Below the pieces are notes generated by a model. It ran no database searches, was not told the DNA's origin, and was given only the letters and a program-made list of their open reading frames with translations. Below, piece by piece: positions 49,215 to 62,388 of a stretch of 64,000 nucleotides of DNA (positions are counted from its first letter, which is position 1; each line of letters opens with the position of its first letter). The position numbers were made by a program, and so were the translations under genes. Location of the stretch: positions 7,490,446 through 7,554,445 of the forward strand of contig NC_081338.1 in NCBI RefSeq assembly GCF_022539665.2, written 5' to 3'. The DNA is from Daphnia carinata. Its lineage: Eukaryota > Arthropoda > Branchiopoda > Diplostraca > Daphniidae.

Positions 49215-49880
49215 CTGCGTGAGAATCACGTGAGTCAGAAAATGTTGGGATAGCAACAAACCAACGAGGATCAAACAGCTCAAGTTCTATTTGTTGTTTT
49301 TGTTTCTTTTCTTCTTTATCACAAACTTGCGTCCACCTCGAAGCGCTTTCGGGTTGGACAGCTGCTGGACCCGTAAAAATCTTTCAACGAGACCAGTTCT
49401 CGGGAATCTTTATGGGGGGTCAATAAGTCTTCGTCGTTCCATGTCGCCTTATTTACTTGGCTATGGTTGTTTTTTCTAGGGGCGCTCGGGCCATATAGTG
49501 ACTTATAGCGCCTTGAAGGGACGGACGGGAAAAACCAAAGAAAATCACGATGACTGTTGATGGATGCCCGTTCTCCAGTGGCTGTTGATGTACTGGCCAA
49601 GGCCAGTTGTAGGCTCGACAGTTACACAAACACCCAAACAAAAAAAATACGAGGCCTCCTCCACTTCTGATAAGCTGTCAGGCGCATACCAACAGACTAT
49701 CAGCAAGAATCTTTTTGAAAAGACGGGCTACGAGACGGGGAAAAAAAAAATAGAGGGAAAACGGGCCATCAATAGGTTATTATACTGCATACGAGAAAGA
49801 AGGAAAGAAAGAAAAAAAAAAAAAAGGGTCGTGAGTCGATTGCCACCTCTCCAAGTAAGGGTCTTGCCTTAATGGCTTAC

Positions 49881-49993
49881 GTGAAAGGGTAGACGATGGT
49901 ACGGCAGCGCTGGACAGTTTGGCGGCTGTGGGAACCCTTGGAGCAGTTGGGCGCCAACCAGTCTGCCATCACCGCCAAGCAGATGTTCCTCAT
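49881..49993 (-). other. Possible first coding exon, unidentified
   Basis: On the minus strand an ATG in AAAGATGAGG opens 37 codons (MRNICLAVMADWLAP, Cys at three later places), ending at a GTAAGC donor in phase 2. A second frame is also open, which lowers confidence. No downstream exon with the matching phase was convincing. Confidence 0.2.
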
Positions 49994-50834
49994 CTTTCCT
50001 CCTCTTTTTCTTTTCTTTTTAGATCGTGCTAGTCTCCTTCTTCGTATTTTTCTTCCATTTTTTTCCTTGTCTCTGTCTTTCTCTTTTTGCCGTCCCTCTA
50101 AAAGGGCATGGGATAAAGGGTTTCTTTCAAAAAAAGAAAAAAAAAGAACGATTTTTAATCTGGCTTCACGTCAATGCTATATGACGGCCAAGACCCCGAA
50201 AGTTAAGCTGACGTCATTGATCTAGAAATACTGTACGTCTGATTTATACAAGAATTTTATTCTTTTTTTTTTTCTTTCATTCTCTTTTTGCCCCATCTTT
50301 TTATTTCTTTCACTTCTTCCATTTGATATTTTTATTGAACGAACTTAACCTCTTCTGAAATTCTCCTTTTTTCTTTTCCTATTTTATAACCGTATCGAAA
50401 TTGTGCTGACCAAACTGTCCTGACCGGAACACGTACGTGCGTGTTAACACTTTTGATTCGTCTTGATCATTCTTTTGTAGTTTCTTCCAACATTTTTTTT
50501 TTTTTTCAAAATCTGTTTTCTCTTTACATTTATTTTTGAGTTTATTTTCAATGGCTTCGAGATACGATCGTCACGCAACTCAAACTTTCCTATAAAAAAA
50601 AAAAAGAGTCAGTTCATCCTGAATGGATTGAAGCAACGAATCGATCAGCTTTCGCGAAAGCAACAAAAACATCACGCACGAAATTCCGGGAGCAAGATGT
50701 TCATGCCAGACATGCAATTTCAGCCAATCCCGGTGTATATACCTTCAATAATTTTTTTTTTTTTTACATTCTTAAAATCAACGCCAACGCAAAAACCAAA
50801 GGTGTAATCTGCATACGCGCGTTTCCACATTGCT

Positions 50835-50850
50835 ACACACACACACACAC
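50835..50850. repeat. (CA)n microsatellite
   Basis: Short uninterrupted CA run with an ATACACATAC extension. Confidence 0.85.
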
Positions 50851-53800
50851 ATACACATACTGAACAGCCACGAAAAGACGAGAGCGGGGAGTTCGTGACT
50901 GGTGGTACAAGGTATGTTGATTGATTCACGCACACACGACATACGAAAATGTTGACATAAAAACTTGTTTGCCATTTTTCAATTTTTGGCTCATTTCTTT
51001 TGTTTTATTAGGCCATTTTTTGACTTGTTTTCAGGTGAAACAACACAAATATTGATGTTAATCAGAAAGAAGTATTTTCTTTTTGCTGATTTATCTAAAC
51101 GAAAAAATGAATGACATACTTTTTTTCTGTTGTTTTCTTTCTTGAGAACAAAAGAAAGAAAGAAAAAAAAAAAAAACTTGAACAAAGCGAACGGAAATTA
51201 GACCGTTTGGCGCAATGGGGAAATCTGCAACGGGGAAAGCCGCGCGATTCAGTCGGAAAGGAAAGTGCTTAAGTATTGGTGGTTGATTCAGCTTGTCATT
51301 GTTTTTTTGTTTCATTTCTCCAAGTTCTCTATTTTTTTTTTTTTTTCGTTTCCCCTTCGTTACTATACTTTGTTTCGTTTCTGCCTCGTTCAACTGATGG
51401 CAACGCGGGAATTTCTCTGATAGCCAGCAGTATAATCACTCGTCCGATGAAAAGAAGAAACGGTTCGTGTCGTTCGTGATATTTAAGTTGTTTTTTTTTT
51501 TTGTTCTTTCTTTTATTGCCACGAAGAAAGAAAAAAAAAATTCAGAAAGACAAGAATGAGCAAAGAGAAATACAAATTTTCGAGGCCAAGCACGATCGTC
51601 CTCACGGACAAAAATTCCTGCCGATTTTCGTTGGAACTCGCAACTGGCGGCAGTAGCAACAAACGGTTTCAAAAACTATCGGGACAATAAATGCTGGCAA
51701 GGTAAATGATCGTTTGAGGTAGAAAATTTGTACGCGTGTACTTTTTTTAACTATCGGATGGCGATTCAGTAGTGAATGACATTGTGCCAAAACACTGGGA
51801 CAAAATGAGTCACCGCCAATCGCATGGACATTTTTCTTTACGTTTCGTATACCGAAGCTTCCAAGTTTTGTTGAGGGGGAAACAACAGATGATGGCGATC
51901 GATTATTTATAATAGCTGATGGTACAAACCAACTACGGTAAGTATGAAAAAAAAAAAAAAAAAAAAGAAGGAACATGTTGCCTTGCAGAATGTCGTTTCA
52001 AATGCTTCGAACCTTGTAACAGTTGCTTGAATAATAATCCGTTATTTCTGCGCTATCCAAGCTCGGATACATATCTACTGCGTACTACTGTTGACATTTA
52101 ACTTTCCAGTCAATCGATTTGACGTTGACGATCCGCTTTTTTTTTTTCTTTCTTCATACCTTTTTTGAATTTTTTTTCTTTTTTTTTTTTTTTCGATTTT
52201 GGAAATGGTCGAGTACATCAAAGTCCACGGAACATCGTCAGCCAAAAGAGTTTCTGTACACTTAAAAAAACGAGAATTTATTTCTCTTTTTACACCATTT
52301 GTTTAAAAATTATCTGGAGAACATCATCTAGCGCTTTAAAAACGACTGTACGAAACCATCAGAAATGATAAATCACGTACCCGGTGTTTCCCCTCTCTTG
52401 ATGACCTGGCCGCCGTGCTGTTTTCGGGGCTATATTCACGATGCAGTATAGATAGAAGCCAGCAATGATCGAATGAAAATCGAGTGTTGGAAACAACAAA
52501 GGAAGGTAAAAAAAAAAAAAAAAAGGGTAATGCAGCATATATCATCATCATATATAGATTCCGCCTCTTTTGCTTGACCTTTTCTATATATGCACTCATC
52601 TATAGCTATATCTCTTTGACTGTCTATTCGTTTCTCTCGATTCTCCGGGCTACGTCTAGTATACTTCCATTTGGAACCTTCAAGGTGGGGATATGAGACA
52701 ATCATAGAGCTCAAAAAAATAAAAAAAAAATAAAGAAAAAGAGAAAGAGAGAAAAACACCTGCAAGATAATACAAAGCCGGTATTCTTTCCTTATTTCTC
52801 TAGTCGACTTGTCTGACGTCCACGTAATCACAGTCGAACTATAATGATGATGAAAGATGGCCACGCAGCTCTTTCTTAATACACCTTTCTTTATACATAT
52901 ATATATTTTTTTTTTCGATTTCTCATTTATTTATTTTATTATTATTTATTAGTATTAAAAAGGGCGAAGGCTTTTCATTCCATCTTTCTCCATTTTTGAA
53001 GGTGAACAATATCCGTAGGGATTTCCTTGCTAAAAACTAATGATAGGTACGTAATAACACAAGTGATTGCCTCAGGTCTAACTGCGCAAAAATGTTTCTA
53101 CTTCATGTTTTCTTCGAATTATTTTCTTTCTTTTCTCCTTTTTTTTTTTTTCTCCCAACTTTCTTTCCCTTCGGATGGGTGTCTTGTTTTCGTTCCTTTC
53201 TATCTGTCTCTGTCTGGCTAGCTCATCATCAGCCGTTCATATTCTGGTTCTCTTTGAATCTCCATCCATCCAACATTTAGAGGTGCTCTCCTGGGCGACA
53301 TGCACGACTCGATGTGGAATAGATTGAATAATCAAAACAACAAAAAATCTTATACTTACGTAGTCGCAGAGAAGGCGAAAGATCGAAAGAATTTTCGTCT
53401 TTTTTATGTATTTCATTTTGAGTGAATGACGCGGCAACTAACGGCGAAACGACAGGGCAGAAATACCTGTCATAAAACAGTTCGGCATTTTAAGCAACTT
53501 AAAAAAAAAGGAAAGAAATAGTGCCAAATGAATTCTTTCATTCGTCGACGAGCGAAAGAGAAATGTGTTTTTCTCGTGAGTATATATCTTGTTTGTTGTT
53601 GGTGTGCTGTGTTATTGTTGTTGCACTTCTTTTATGTGCCAATGAGCGAAAGAGATACGTAATAGACATCGCGGTTGAATACGTCTTCAAGTTCTTTTCG
53701 TGGCACCTGGTCGTGCAAAACTAGAGAGAGAATGGGACGACCGCTATAAACATTTTTGTTTTTCCTAAAGAAAAAAAAAATTATGTTCGAGTGGAGAGAG

Positions 53801-54949
53801 AGAGTCGGAGCGATATAACTTGTTTGACGGTTAAACGTACTTGATGGCGGTAAAGGAGGCGGACAGTTGCAGCTCTCCAATCTCCCTCCTCCTTCTCTTA
53901 TTTTAAGGTATTTTAAATATATATATATTTTTTTTCAGACGCTGGTCATAAATGGCTCATGCTCCCGGCCTTTTTGATGTTTTTTTTTTGTTTCTTTTTT
54001 TTTTTTTGCGTCTTTCTGTCCTCTAGCTGGGCCTTGATTTCTTTTGGGTTTATCGGTTATTCCGTACGTGACGGGCGTCACGTCATTGTATTGAATAATA
54101 CGAGAGCCACGGACGTGCATCGACATGTGAGAGGTCAGACAGTGTCGCAAACGGAATTTGGTTAATGTAACGAACGTGGCACGTGAAATATCGATCAACA
54201 AGATAGATAGAATGGAGATGAAAAAGCAGGGATCGGCAATAGCCTCAACCATCTGCATAGTCTTCGCTCCTTTATTTTTGGTTTCATCATCAAAAGAGAA
54301 CAAAGCAAAAATAAACAACGAAAAAACATTAAACAAACATATTGTTTTTTGTTTTGTTTTGTTTTGTTTTTTCTGGTTGTTTTTGTTTCAAGCCAAACAA
54401 GTTGCTAAAATGGTTATGCAGAGAATATGTTTTTGAAGAGAAGACCCACCAGAAAGAGAACCTTGAAATATGCGCTCCTTCTTGAATCTCGATGAATATT
54501 TCATTTACATCAAACTTCCTCCGCGTAGACTATAGCTGTCCAACGAAAAAAAATATACACAACCTACCTGCAAAATTTCATTTGGGATCTCTCCTCTTTT
54601 TTTTTTTTTAGTGTATGCCATCTCCGTTTTGTTATTATACTACACCGTTTCTATTTCACCTGCCACTGCCTTTTTTTTTTTCTGTTTCAGTTTCCTGGAG
54701 ACAGGGTCAGCAGCTCTACAAAAAAAAAAACAAAAAAAAAACGTGTGGCTGGCTGGAACACGACCAAAACACAAGTGGCAAGTCAAAGCAAAAAAATTAG
54801 TAATGACAATTGAAAAAGAATCAGAAAGAATGGGAGAAAAAAAAAAACTTTGTTGGCCGTTTCGAAATGAAAACGATGGAGGAATGTGGAGCACATGACA
54901 TCATCATCATCGTTTCTTTTGTTCGTTGTAATTAAACGAAGAAAAAGAA

Positions 54950-54973
54950 ACACACACACACACACACACACAC
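54950..54973. repeat. (CA)n microsatellite
   Basis: Uninterrupted CA dinucleotide run of about 24 nt in the gene-poor region. Confidence 0.9.
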
Positions 54974-55706
54974 CCTTACTGGACAAAGAAATGGACTATG
55001 CGACCGGTTCTCTTAGTTTCAAAAAGGACGACCCCAGGGAGTATTTTAGCCCAGGTGTAAATTTTGCTCCCGAATTGGGATGTAGAAGCAAGGTCGTCAT
55101 CATCACTGTCCACCCCGATAAGAAACCAACAAAACAAAACAAAAAAAAATGAGGAAAAAGACAAAGCCCACATGGTTGAACGATGATGCCATCGCGCCAT
55201 AATATGCATTTGAAATATACGCGCGCAATCATTTTTAATACACCGTCACAGATTTATCCGTGTCTTTTGTTTTTTACCTTCGATTCAAATCACGAACTGC
55301 GTGTAAAACAATTACGCGTTCCGTATTTTGCTATTGTTTTCTCGTTACGCGCTTGATTGGCACCAACTTTTACACGTAAAAAAAAAAAAAACGTTGTCGT
55401 GCTGAGATGATAGTTGCTCTAAAACTTTGCCATCTTTGATTTTTTGTTTTTGTTTTTGCTATTCTTTTCTCTTTCTTTTTTGCTTGAGATTGGTTTCTCT
55501 CTCTCTCTCTCACCTTTTCCGGTGGAATAACAACAAATAATGGCGTCGTGCGTGCCTCCTGGGCCAAATCGGGGCCTAGGTGTGGCATATGGAAGCCTAT
55601 AGATGAATGAAAGAGTCGAGATGAACGAACAACCTTTAAGCCATCGCGTTTTGTTGTAAGATATTTTAATTTAATTTTTTTTTTTTTTTTTCATGAAAGG
55701 TAAGAA

Positions 55707-55725
55707 AGAGAGAGAGAGAGAGAGA
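55707..55725. repeat. (GA)n microsatellite
   Basis: Uninterrupted GA run of about 19 nt following a poly-T tract. Confidence 0.85.
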
Positions 55726-57101
55726 AAATCACTTGTTGTATCATAGCCAACCGTTCCCCCTCCATGTGGTATTTATTTTTTTCCTCTCCAGACTTTTCGG
55801 TGCGGCTCATACAGTATTCATGAGACAGTTTGAAGCTCTAAGCTTTTTCTTCTTTTGCTGATCTACGACCGCGGGGATTTCGTCTCAACTTGGCGCTTGT
55901 TGACTCTTACGCACTTTTCCGTCTGTATTTGATTCTTTTATGGACATGGCACTATAAATGTGTTTTCAGACCCCCCCCCCCTTTTTTTTTCTTTTTTTTT
56001 TTTTTTTTTTCTTCAACTCTCTTCGGGGTATCTCTTCTGTTTCATCTTTAGTGGGTCCCAGTCGTTTTGTTTGTATTCGCTGAGAGAGAGAGAGAGAGGC
56101 GGGAGCTGATTATTGAGCCGTAAGTAGCCAAAAGTGGATAGAAATCATACTACCATACCCGGCCGTTCAACGCGATCACGTTGCATTTGCAACCACACAC
56201 AGGCACAAGAAAAATTTTAAAAGCGCTCTCACGCGGGAAAAAGAAAAAGAGAGAAACGGGAAAAAGCAAACATTTTCTTCTCTTTTTTTTTTTTTGTTTG
56301 TTTCGTTAGGAAAAGAAGTGCAAAGCAATGATCAGGTCTATTAAGTCTGTGACGTTCTTCTTCGCTTTGGTCAGCAAGGAGTGAAAGCGTTTTGGCTTCT
56401 TTTTACTGGCATGGACAAGCAAAGAGATTGTCCGTCTCTTCATTTGATTAGAGAAACGCCTTTTTGCACAATTTTTTTTTTGTTTGCGCTCTTTCGTTCC
56501 AGTTGATTTGTTGTTTTTCTTAACGTATAAAAAAAAAAAGGAAGAACTCGTTTCTACGAATTATTGTTTCGGTTGTTGGCCACTTTGCGTGTTGTGCGGT
56601 TCGAGTAAAACGACACGGAACAAGAAACAATAAAAAAAAAAACAATCAAATAACACGATCATACATAGATTTGTATTTATATTTACAGTATTTACAGTAC
56701 AGTACGTTGAATAGTTTATTTATTTATTTTTTTTTTTTATGAGACAATTAGCATGAGGACAAGAGAAATGAATTAGAGAACTTCTTTGAATAGTTTAGGT
56801 CTGTTTTTTTTTTTTTTTTAATTTTCTTTTTCAAGTTTACTTATCGCTTATCCTCGTTTAAAGGGAAGCGGGGCGGAGCCTCAAATATCGTTTGTTTGGA
56901 TTGCGAGTATTACCAAATGATTAGCAAAAGAAAACAAAACAAACAAGCGGCGATCGGTGTGTTCTTGTTACATTCACGATAACACAAATATATGTACAGC
57001 ACGCCAAACACGTGTTCGAATTTTTTCGAAAAAGAGAAACACAATGAAGTCAAGGGGAACTTGGGCAGGGGCGTGGTGGATCACGACGTAATACTTTTTC
57101 T

Positions 57102-57120
57102 TGTGTGTGTGTGTGTGTGT
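57102..57120. repeat. (GT)n microsatellite
   Basis: Uninterrupted GT run of about 19 nt, roughly 400 nt downstream of the GPCR stop codon in gene orientation. Confidence 0.85.
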
Positions 57121-57518
57121 TTTACCTCCTCTTTGCGTCGAACGGATATTGATGCAAAGCGATAAAAACACGCTGTCTCGCAAGATTTCGCGGGTGGGAC
57201 CAATTAATAACGAAACTGACATTAATGTCGATAGTTGTAGAAAATAAGTCAAAGACAAACAAAAAAGAGATTGCTTTTCATGCAAATTGAAAGACATCAT
57301 CGGACTGGTGAGAGAGCAACCTTGGCACGTCTATCAAGCGCTCCGTTTGTCTCTCATTTGTTTTCTTTTTTTTTTTTTTTTTTTTGCTGAACAGTCGCAG
57401 AAAAAAAAAAAAATGAATAAAAACCAGTTTGATTTGAATATTGAAATGAAAGAGGGGCCATCATCAGCCGAGCTGATGGTTACCTCCTCGCGTTAATACT
57501 GCCATCATCGTCGCAATC

Positions 57519-59392
57519 TCACAAACTGACGTCGCTTTCGGCGCTGCTTGTGCTGTTCGAGCTCGTGGCGCTGGAGAAAGAGGAGCGTGAAATGTCGACC
57601 GTCACGGCCATCAGTTCGGAAGTGACGGCCGCTGCCGCGCATCCGGCGCTACCGGTCGCGTGCACGCTCAGCTGGCTGGTGGCGGACGGCTTCTGCCACA
57701 ATCGGCTCATCTTGACCAACAGGTGGCGCACCAATTGAGGCCGGCCCGGTAGCTGGTCAACGCCCGCCGACGAAGACGGAAGCGAAACAACCGGCTCTTC
57801 CACCGTCGAAGAGAACCTCGAGTTGCACGACAAGGCCGCCTGGACCTCATCCGGAGACAGGGCGTCGGCTCCGCGCACCTGTTTGCGCAACAGCTGCCGA
57901 CGCGGACTGAGAGAGCGAAGCGACTTCACGCGTCGCTTGTGACTGGCCGACAGTTCGCGATGGCGGTGCGGACCCTTGCGCGACTTGGGCGGAAGGCCGA
58001 AGAGCCGCCGGACTTCGCGCTGGATGCGTCTTGAGCGATAAGCGTACAAAAACGGCGACGAAAGGGCGTTGATCAATACGGCTACCAGCGTCAAGTGGTA
58101 GGCGTAAGACGGTAAACGGTGGCTCCAGCCGGCCCAGCCGTGCAGGGCCAGCAGAACGTGATAGGGCATCCAGCAGCAGACGACGAGGACGAGGACAAAG
58201 ACGGAAACGCGGGCGGCTCGGGCCTCTTCCCTGTAGAGGAAGAGGGAAGCGTTGGAAATGCGGTAGCGCAAGTTGTGGACAATCTGGCTGGACGTTGAGC
58301 GGAGCGACGGAGTGCGCGACGGCATCGGAGCCGAGTCTGCGCATCCGGTCAGCTGACACGAAGCCGAAGGCATCATCTGCGAGACTTGGGCCAGCGAGTT
58401 GGACGAGCCGTGACCGAGACAGTGGACGACCAGCTCGCTGGCGCTGTGCGTCAAACTCGTCCGTCTCGTCCGCTGGCTGTTCCGGTGGGCCGCGCTGTAA
58501 ATGCGCAAGTACATCCAAGTCAGCAGGGCCAGCGGCACGACGTAGCACAACACGGAGCTGGACACGAAGAGCATCGTCCACACTTCTTCCGAATAGCTTT
58601 GCAGCCAAGGCTGGACGGACGTTTCATTAGCCGCTGTCACAGACGAGGGCGTCGTCATGTTGAGCTGATCGTCGTCGCTGGTGGCTGACATTCCAGCGAA
58701 GGCGAACAGCTGATCGCCTCTGTTCGCGCACCCTTTCCAAAAATGTTTGCCCGCCGAATCTGGCAAGCTGAAAGCGGACATGGCCACGGCCAAGATCCAC
58801 TGTCCGGCCAAAAGCAGGCAGGCTTTGGTCTTGGTCACTCGCCGATGGTAATGGAGTGGCGCCATGACGGCGCAATACTGGTCGACAGCGATGACCAAAG
58901 CGGCGCTAATCGAGCCGGTCGTAACCAGCGTCGTAACGGCTTGTCCAGCCACGCAGACGGCGTAGTCGACAGTCGAATGCGTGTAAGACAAATGGGCGTC
59001 GATCAAGCTGTCCATAAGGATGAGCGGCAATAAAACGGTCGTGGCTACCAGGTTGAATGACAGCAACGACATCACGAACCTTAAAAAAAAAAAAAAAAAA
59101 ACCCAGAAACCATCATCAGCATTTTTGATTGTTTCTCTTTTTAAAGAAACGTTTTCACTTTCTCTCGGTCTACTGCGAACTTGTTTCGCTATTTTTAGCC
59201 TTTTTGCTATTTTTTTTTTTTTGTTTTTTTTTTTTTTTTTTACCTGTTTGATAGAGTGCGCAATGCTGGACGTCTGTAAAAGATGACGATGACCAGGACG
59301 TTGGCAACGGTGGAAAACAAGAAGAGCAAAGCGAGCAGAACGTGAATGACGATGCCCGCCGCGGCGGATATCACCGATCCTTCGACGTCCAT
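57519..59392 (-). CDS. Orphan class-A (rhodopsin-like) GPCR with DQY in place of DRY
   Basis: Seven-transmembrane receptor at the plasma membrane, ligand unknown. Two exons on the minus strand, 59244-59392 and 57519-59079, give 569 residues. The start MDVEGS is the first in-frame ATG after an upstream TGA. TM1 includes LLFLFSTVANVLVIVIFY (Asn1.50). TM3 ends VIAVDQYCAVMAPLHYH, so the usual DRY reads DQY (residues 116-118). TM4 has the conserved Trp (LAGQWILAVAMSAFSLP). ECL2 is long with NMTT and NETS glycosylation sites. TM6 has VVCCWMPYHVLLALHG and TM7 NALSSPFLYAYRSRR, where NPxxY reads SPFLY. The third intracellular loop (over 100 residues) and the Ser/Arg-rich tail are long. The C-terminal VSL fits a class-II PDZ ligand. 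Paralogue assignment is open. Confidence 0.9.
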
Positions 59393-60655
59393 GTTGAAGG
59401 CGTCCTTGACGGTGCTGTTGGCCGTGCTTCGAGTACGATCAGGTCAGCACCGTTCAATTCCTGTAATCGGATAGAAGAAGAAGAAGAGGTTAGAAGTGAT
59501 CGATTCCGCATTTCGCACGACATCCACCACAATCTATAAAAGGAGAGGATCGAAAAACAAATTGGGATGCCCAGCCGATGTAGCGTTTCGAATCGAATCG
59601 GAGAGAGACGCATATCTGTTTTGGTCATATCGATGTACACCCTCAGGAAATAAAAGAATCAACGAAAAAAAACAAAAAAAAACAAACAAAAAACAAACGA
59701 AACAAAAGTAGATGACGAAAAGGACTTGTTGCCGAGGGAGCATTTAAGTTTCGAGAGACACGCTTTATCAAGTTGGGTTCCCAGAAGTCATGCCTGATAT
59801 GAATATATTAAAACATTAATCTTTTTCCGATTGTACGGGTCCCTTTATTTGGCTGTTGTTGTTAGGCGGGTTTGTTTTTTGTTTCAATTTAATAATTATG
59901 GAAAAATGAGAGTTTTATTTTTAATGATACAGATCGCGATTGATAACGCCAAATGTCACTCTGCGCAATGGCACGTTGCTCTTTTTTGTCCCTCATTTCA
60001 CTGACTCGTCATATTTGCCTGTAGTGTTCCTTTTTTTTTTTCCTTTTCTTTTAACGAAATGGCCGGACCTCGTAAACTTGTTTTCTCCCTAAAAAAAAAA
60101 GAAAATGTTCACCTTTCAAAAAAAAAAAAAGAAAAAAAAAAGAGAACTCATTGGAAATGAAGGGGAAGGGTGAGGCAACGTTTGAAAACACAGTTTAAAA
60201 AAAAAAAAAAAAAAAAATGTTCTTTCGCGTTTTCCCAAATTGAGAAAATTTCCGGGACGGGCAGCGTGCTGACGTCAAGGATCTCACCGTTTTCGATTAC
60301 CGATCTCTATTTTGGTTCCATGACACATTGCGGGCTTCTTGCTTTTTAAAAAATCAACAGTAAAATTTGAAATAAAACGCCAAAATAGCCCAGTAAGAAA
60401 ACTGAGTAATTTCCCTCACATTTGAAAGGACCTACATTGAAATGCCAACCAGAGAAAGTGGCTGCAAGAAAATAAAGAACTTTCCGAGACGGAACACAAT
60501 GCGAACTAGGCACTGCCGGGTCTTCTCTGAGTCCCGCGGCCATAGTTTGGCCGCCCACGCCCCGTGCCAAACGTCATCCAACTCGGGAAGAAGGAGGTTC
60601 GTGAATGTAACAGCTTCAGAAAACTTGTACGTATAATTCCTTTTATTTTGTGTGT

Positions 60656-60660
<5 letters not shown>

Positions 60661-60698
<38 letters not shown>
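60661..60698. repeat. (CT)n microsatellite
   Basis: The longest dinucleotide run in the window, about 38 nt of uninterrupted CT. Confidence 0.95.
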
Positions 60699-60701
<3 letters not shown>

Positions 60702-61188
60702 GCCAGAGGTAGTTACAACCTTGACTCTTCTACATACACAAACAGAACAACAACCGCCTGAGCGCAACTTGTTGAATTCATGCTTGACAACCAAGCAATT
60801 CGAATAAGAGCCACGCCTGCCCGTTGAGCAACAGCCAACACACAATGGCCATAGCGCTCGCTCGCTATAACTTTGCAAAGCATCTGCAAAAAAGAAAAAG
60901 AAGAAGAGCTAAGAGACTGCCGAGTTGAAGAAACTTTTGTTTCAAGCTGTTGGTCATCGAATTGTTTTGAAAAAAGAAAAGAGATGGAGGAGAAAGAACC
61001 GACAAAGAGCGATAAGATGAGCATGTGGTGAGGCGATTCAAAGCTAAATGCTTACAGCCACTCTATTGTGACCGCAGCTATTTGGCCGCATGTTGATCGC
61101 GTGTAATAGACGGTTACACCGTCCAGTATGGACAATCCTCATTCATTATTATCATTATGCTAGTGCTGTGGCTGCAAACACAAGCATT

Positions 61189-61221
<33 letters not shown>

Positions 61222-62370
61222 ACACAAGTTGAATGCATTAGCTTCTAAATCCAACCGTTTGTTCCTCTTCTTTTTTTTAATATGCAAATCCATGCGAGGA
61301 TGATGTCGGGCCAAAATGCATACAATGCATAAGCATTGATGGCTTAGAAAGGCATGCTACAAGATTGTAAGCTAATAGTCGATCGAGACTCCAACAGGAA
61401 GAACTACAGGAGTTCTCATCCGCACGGTCAATGACAGATTGCCAAAGTGAAAACACGTTGCCGTTTTTTTCTTTCCCAGAATGAAACGTGAAAAAAAAAC
61501 AAAAAAAAAAACAACAAAACAACAACAACAAAGAATCAAAGACAAAACCATCGGAAAGGCGCGAGTTGGAAGGTGAAACACGCAAAAAAAACTAGCCAAG
61601 CAACAAGCCAAACAACTTAACAAACAAGCAATATAACTAAATGCATAAATAATGGCCGTTGACTGATAAAAAAAAAAAAAAAAAAAGAAGGAAGGGAGAC
61701 CAGTGCGGCCTCGTATCGAATGCACGCCAATTCCGCCGCTTTTTGCTGTGCCGCATCCACTTGACTCGTTCACAAAAAAGAGCGTGCAAAAAAAAAAAAA
61801 AAAAAAAAAAAAAGAGTTAAAAAGGCGGGGGATATAAGGTGGAAATGCTCGTAAATGTCAACTCCTTTTCGGACCGTGTATGGATAGCCCAAGGATTGGC
61901 AACCTCCTCTTCCTGCAACACCGCCAAAGTCCTAGGCGAATATTTTTTGTTAACCTTGGGCAAACGTTAGTTGGCGTTGGCCCGTTTTATTACAGGAATC
62001 GGAGCGGCACAGAGACCAACAAATAATTTCCGCATTGGAATCTTTAGGAAATGATTTTTTAATTCGTTCCGCTGAAAAGTGTGACAACGCGGAACAACGT
62101 CCAACCGAAGGAGAGAAAAAAGGAAAAAAATGTTTTATGAATATTCATTCAGAGAAAATAAAATTGGAATGAAAAAAAATCTTTAAAAAAAAAAAAAAAA
62201 GAAAAGCGCGATGGACTCGATTTCAAACGTCGTCATCAGTCACGAGTCTGGGAAACGATTCGGCTTCAATTTTTGTTCTCGCGTCCTTCCGGCCGGCCGA
62301 CAATAGGACGGATACCCCAGTTTCGTAGCAACAATAAATATACACCGAATGCAAGCGAATGACGCTGCAC

Positions 62371-62388
62371 ACACACACACACACACAC
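62371..62388. repeat. (CA)n microsatellite
   Basis: Uninterrupted CA run of about 18 nt. Confidence 0.85.

Larger units (their letters stand above)
47659..57518. other. Long gene-poor, homopolymer-rich stretch
   Basis: About 9.9 kb between B3GLCT (+) and the GPCR (-), meeting tail to tail. The left end is B3GLCT 3' flank, with AATAAA at 48269. The remainder is dominated by A/T tracts, CT/GA-rich patches and short microsatellites. Three short minus-strand segments near 48.45, 49.1 and 49.9 kb look coding-like and are listed separately. Confidence 0.45.

Noticed and set aside
51602-51976. 124-codon minus-strand open frame
   Set aside because: Begins with a poly-Phe stretch from a poly-A tract, and has no family motif or splice context.
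54886-55152. Plus-strand open frame after a CA repeat
   Set aside because: The N-terminus is translated microsatellite and the C-terminus translated poly-A. The short middle looks somewhat protein-like but has no exon signals.
57847-58688. Long open frames of up to 253 codons overlapping the GPCR on both strands
   Set aside because: Shadow frames of the GC-rich GPCR exon; none has transmembrane segments or splice context.
60432-60878. 148-codon minus-strand open frame
   Set aside because: Contains the translated CT/GA repeat as an Arg-Glu run; no motif.
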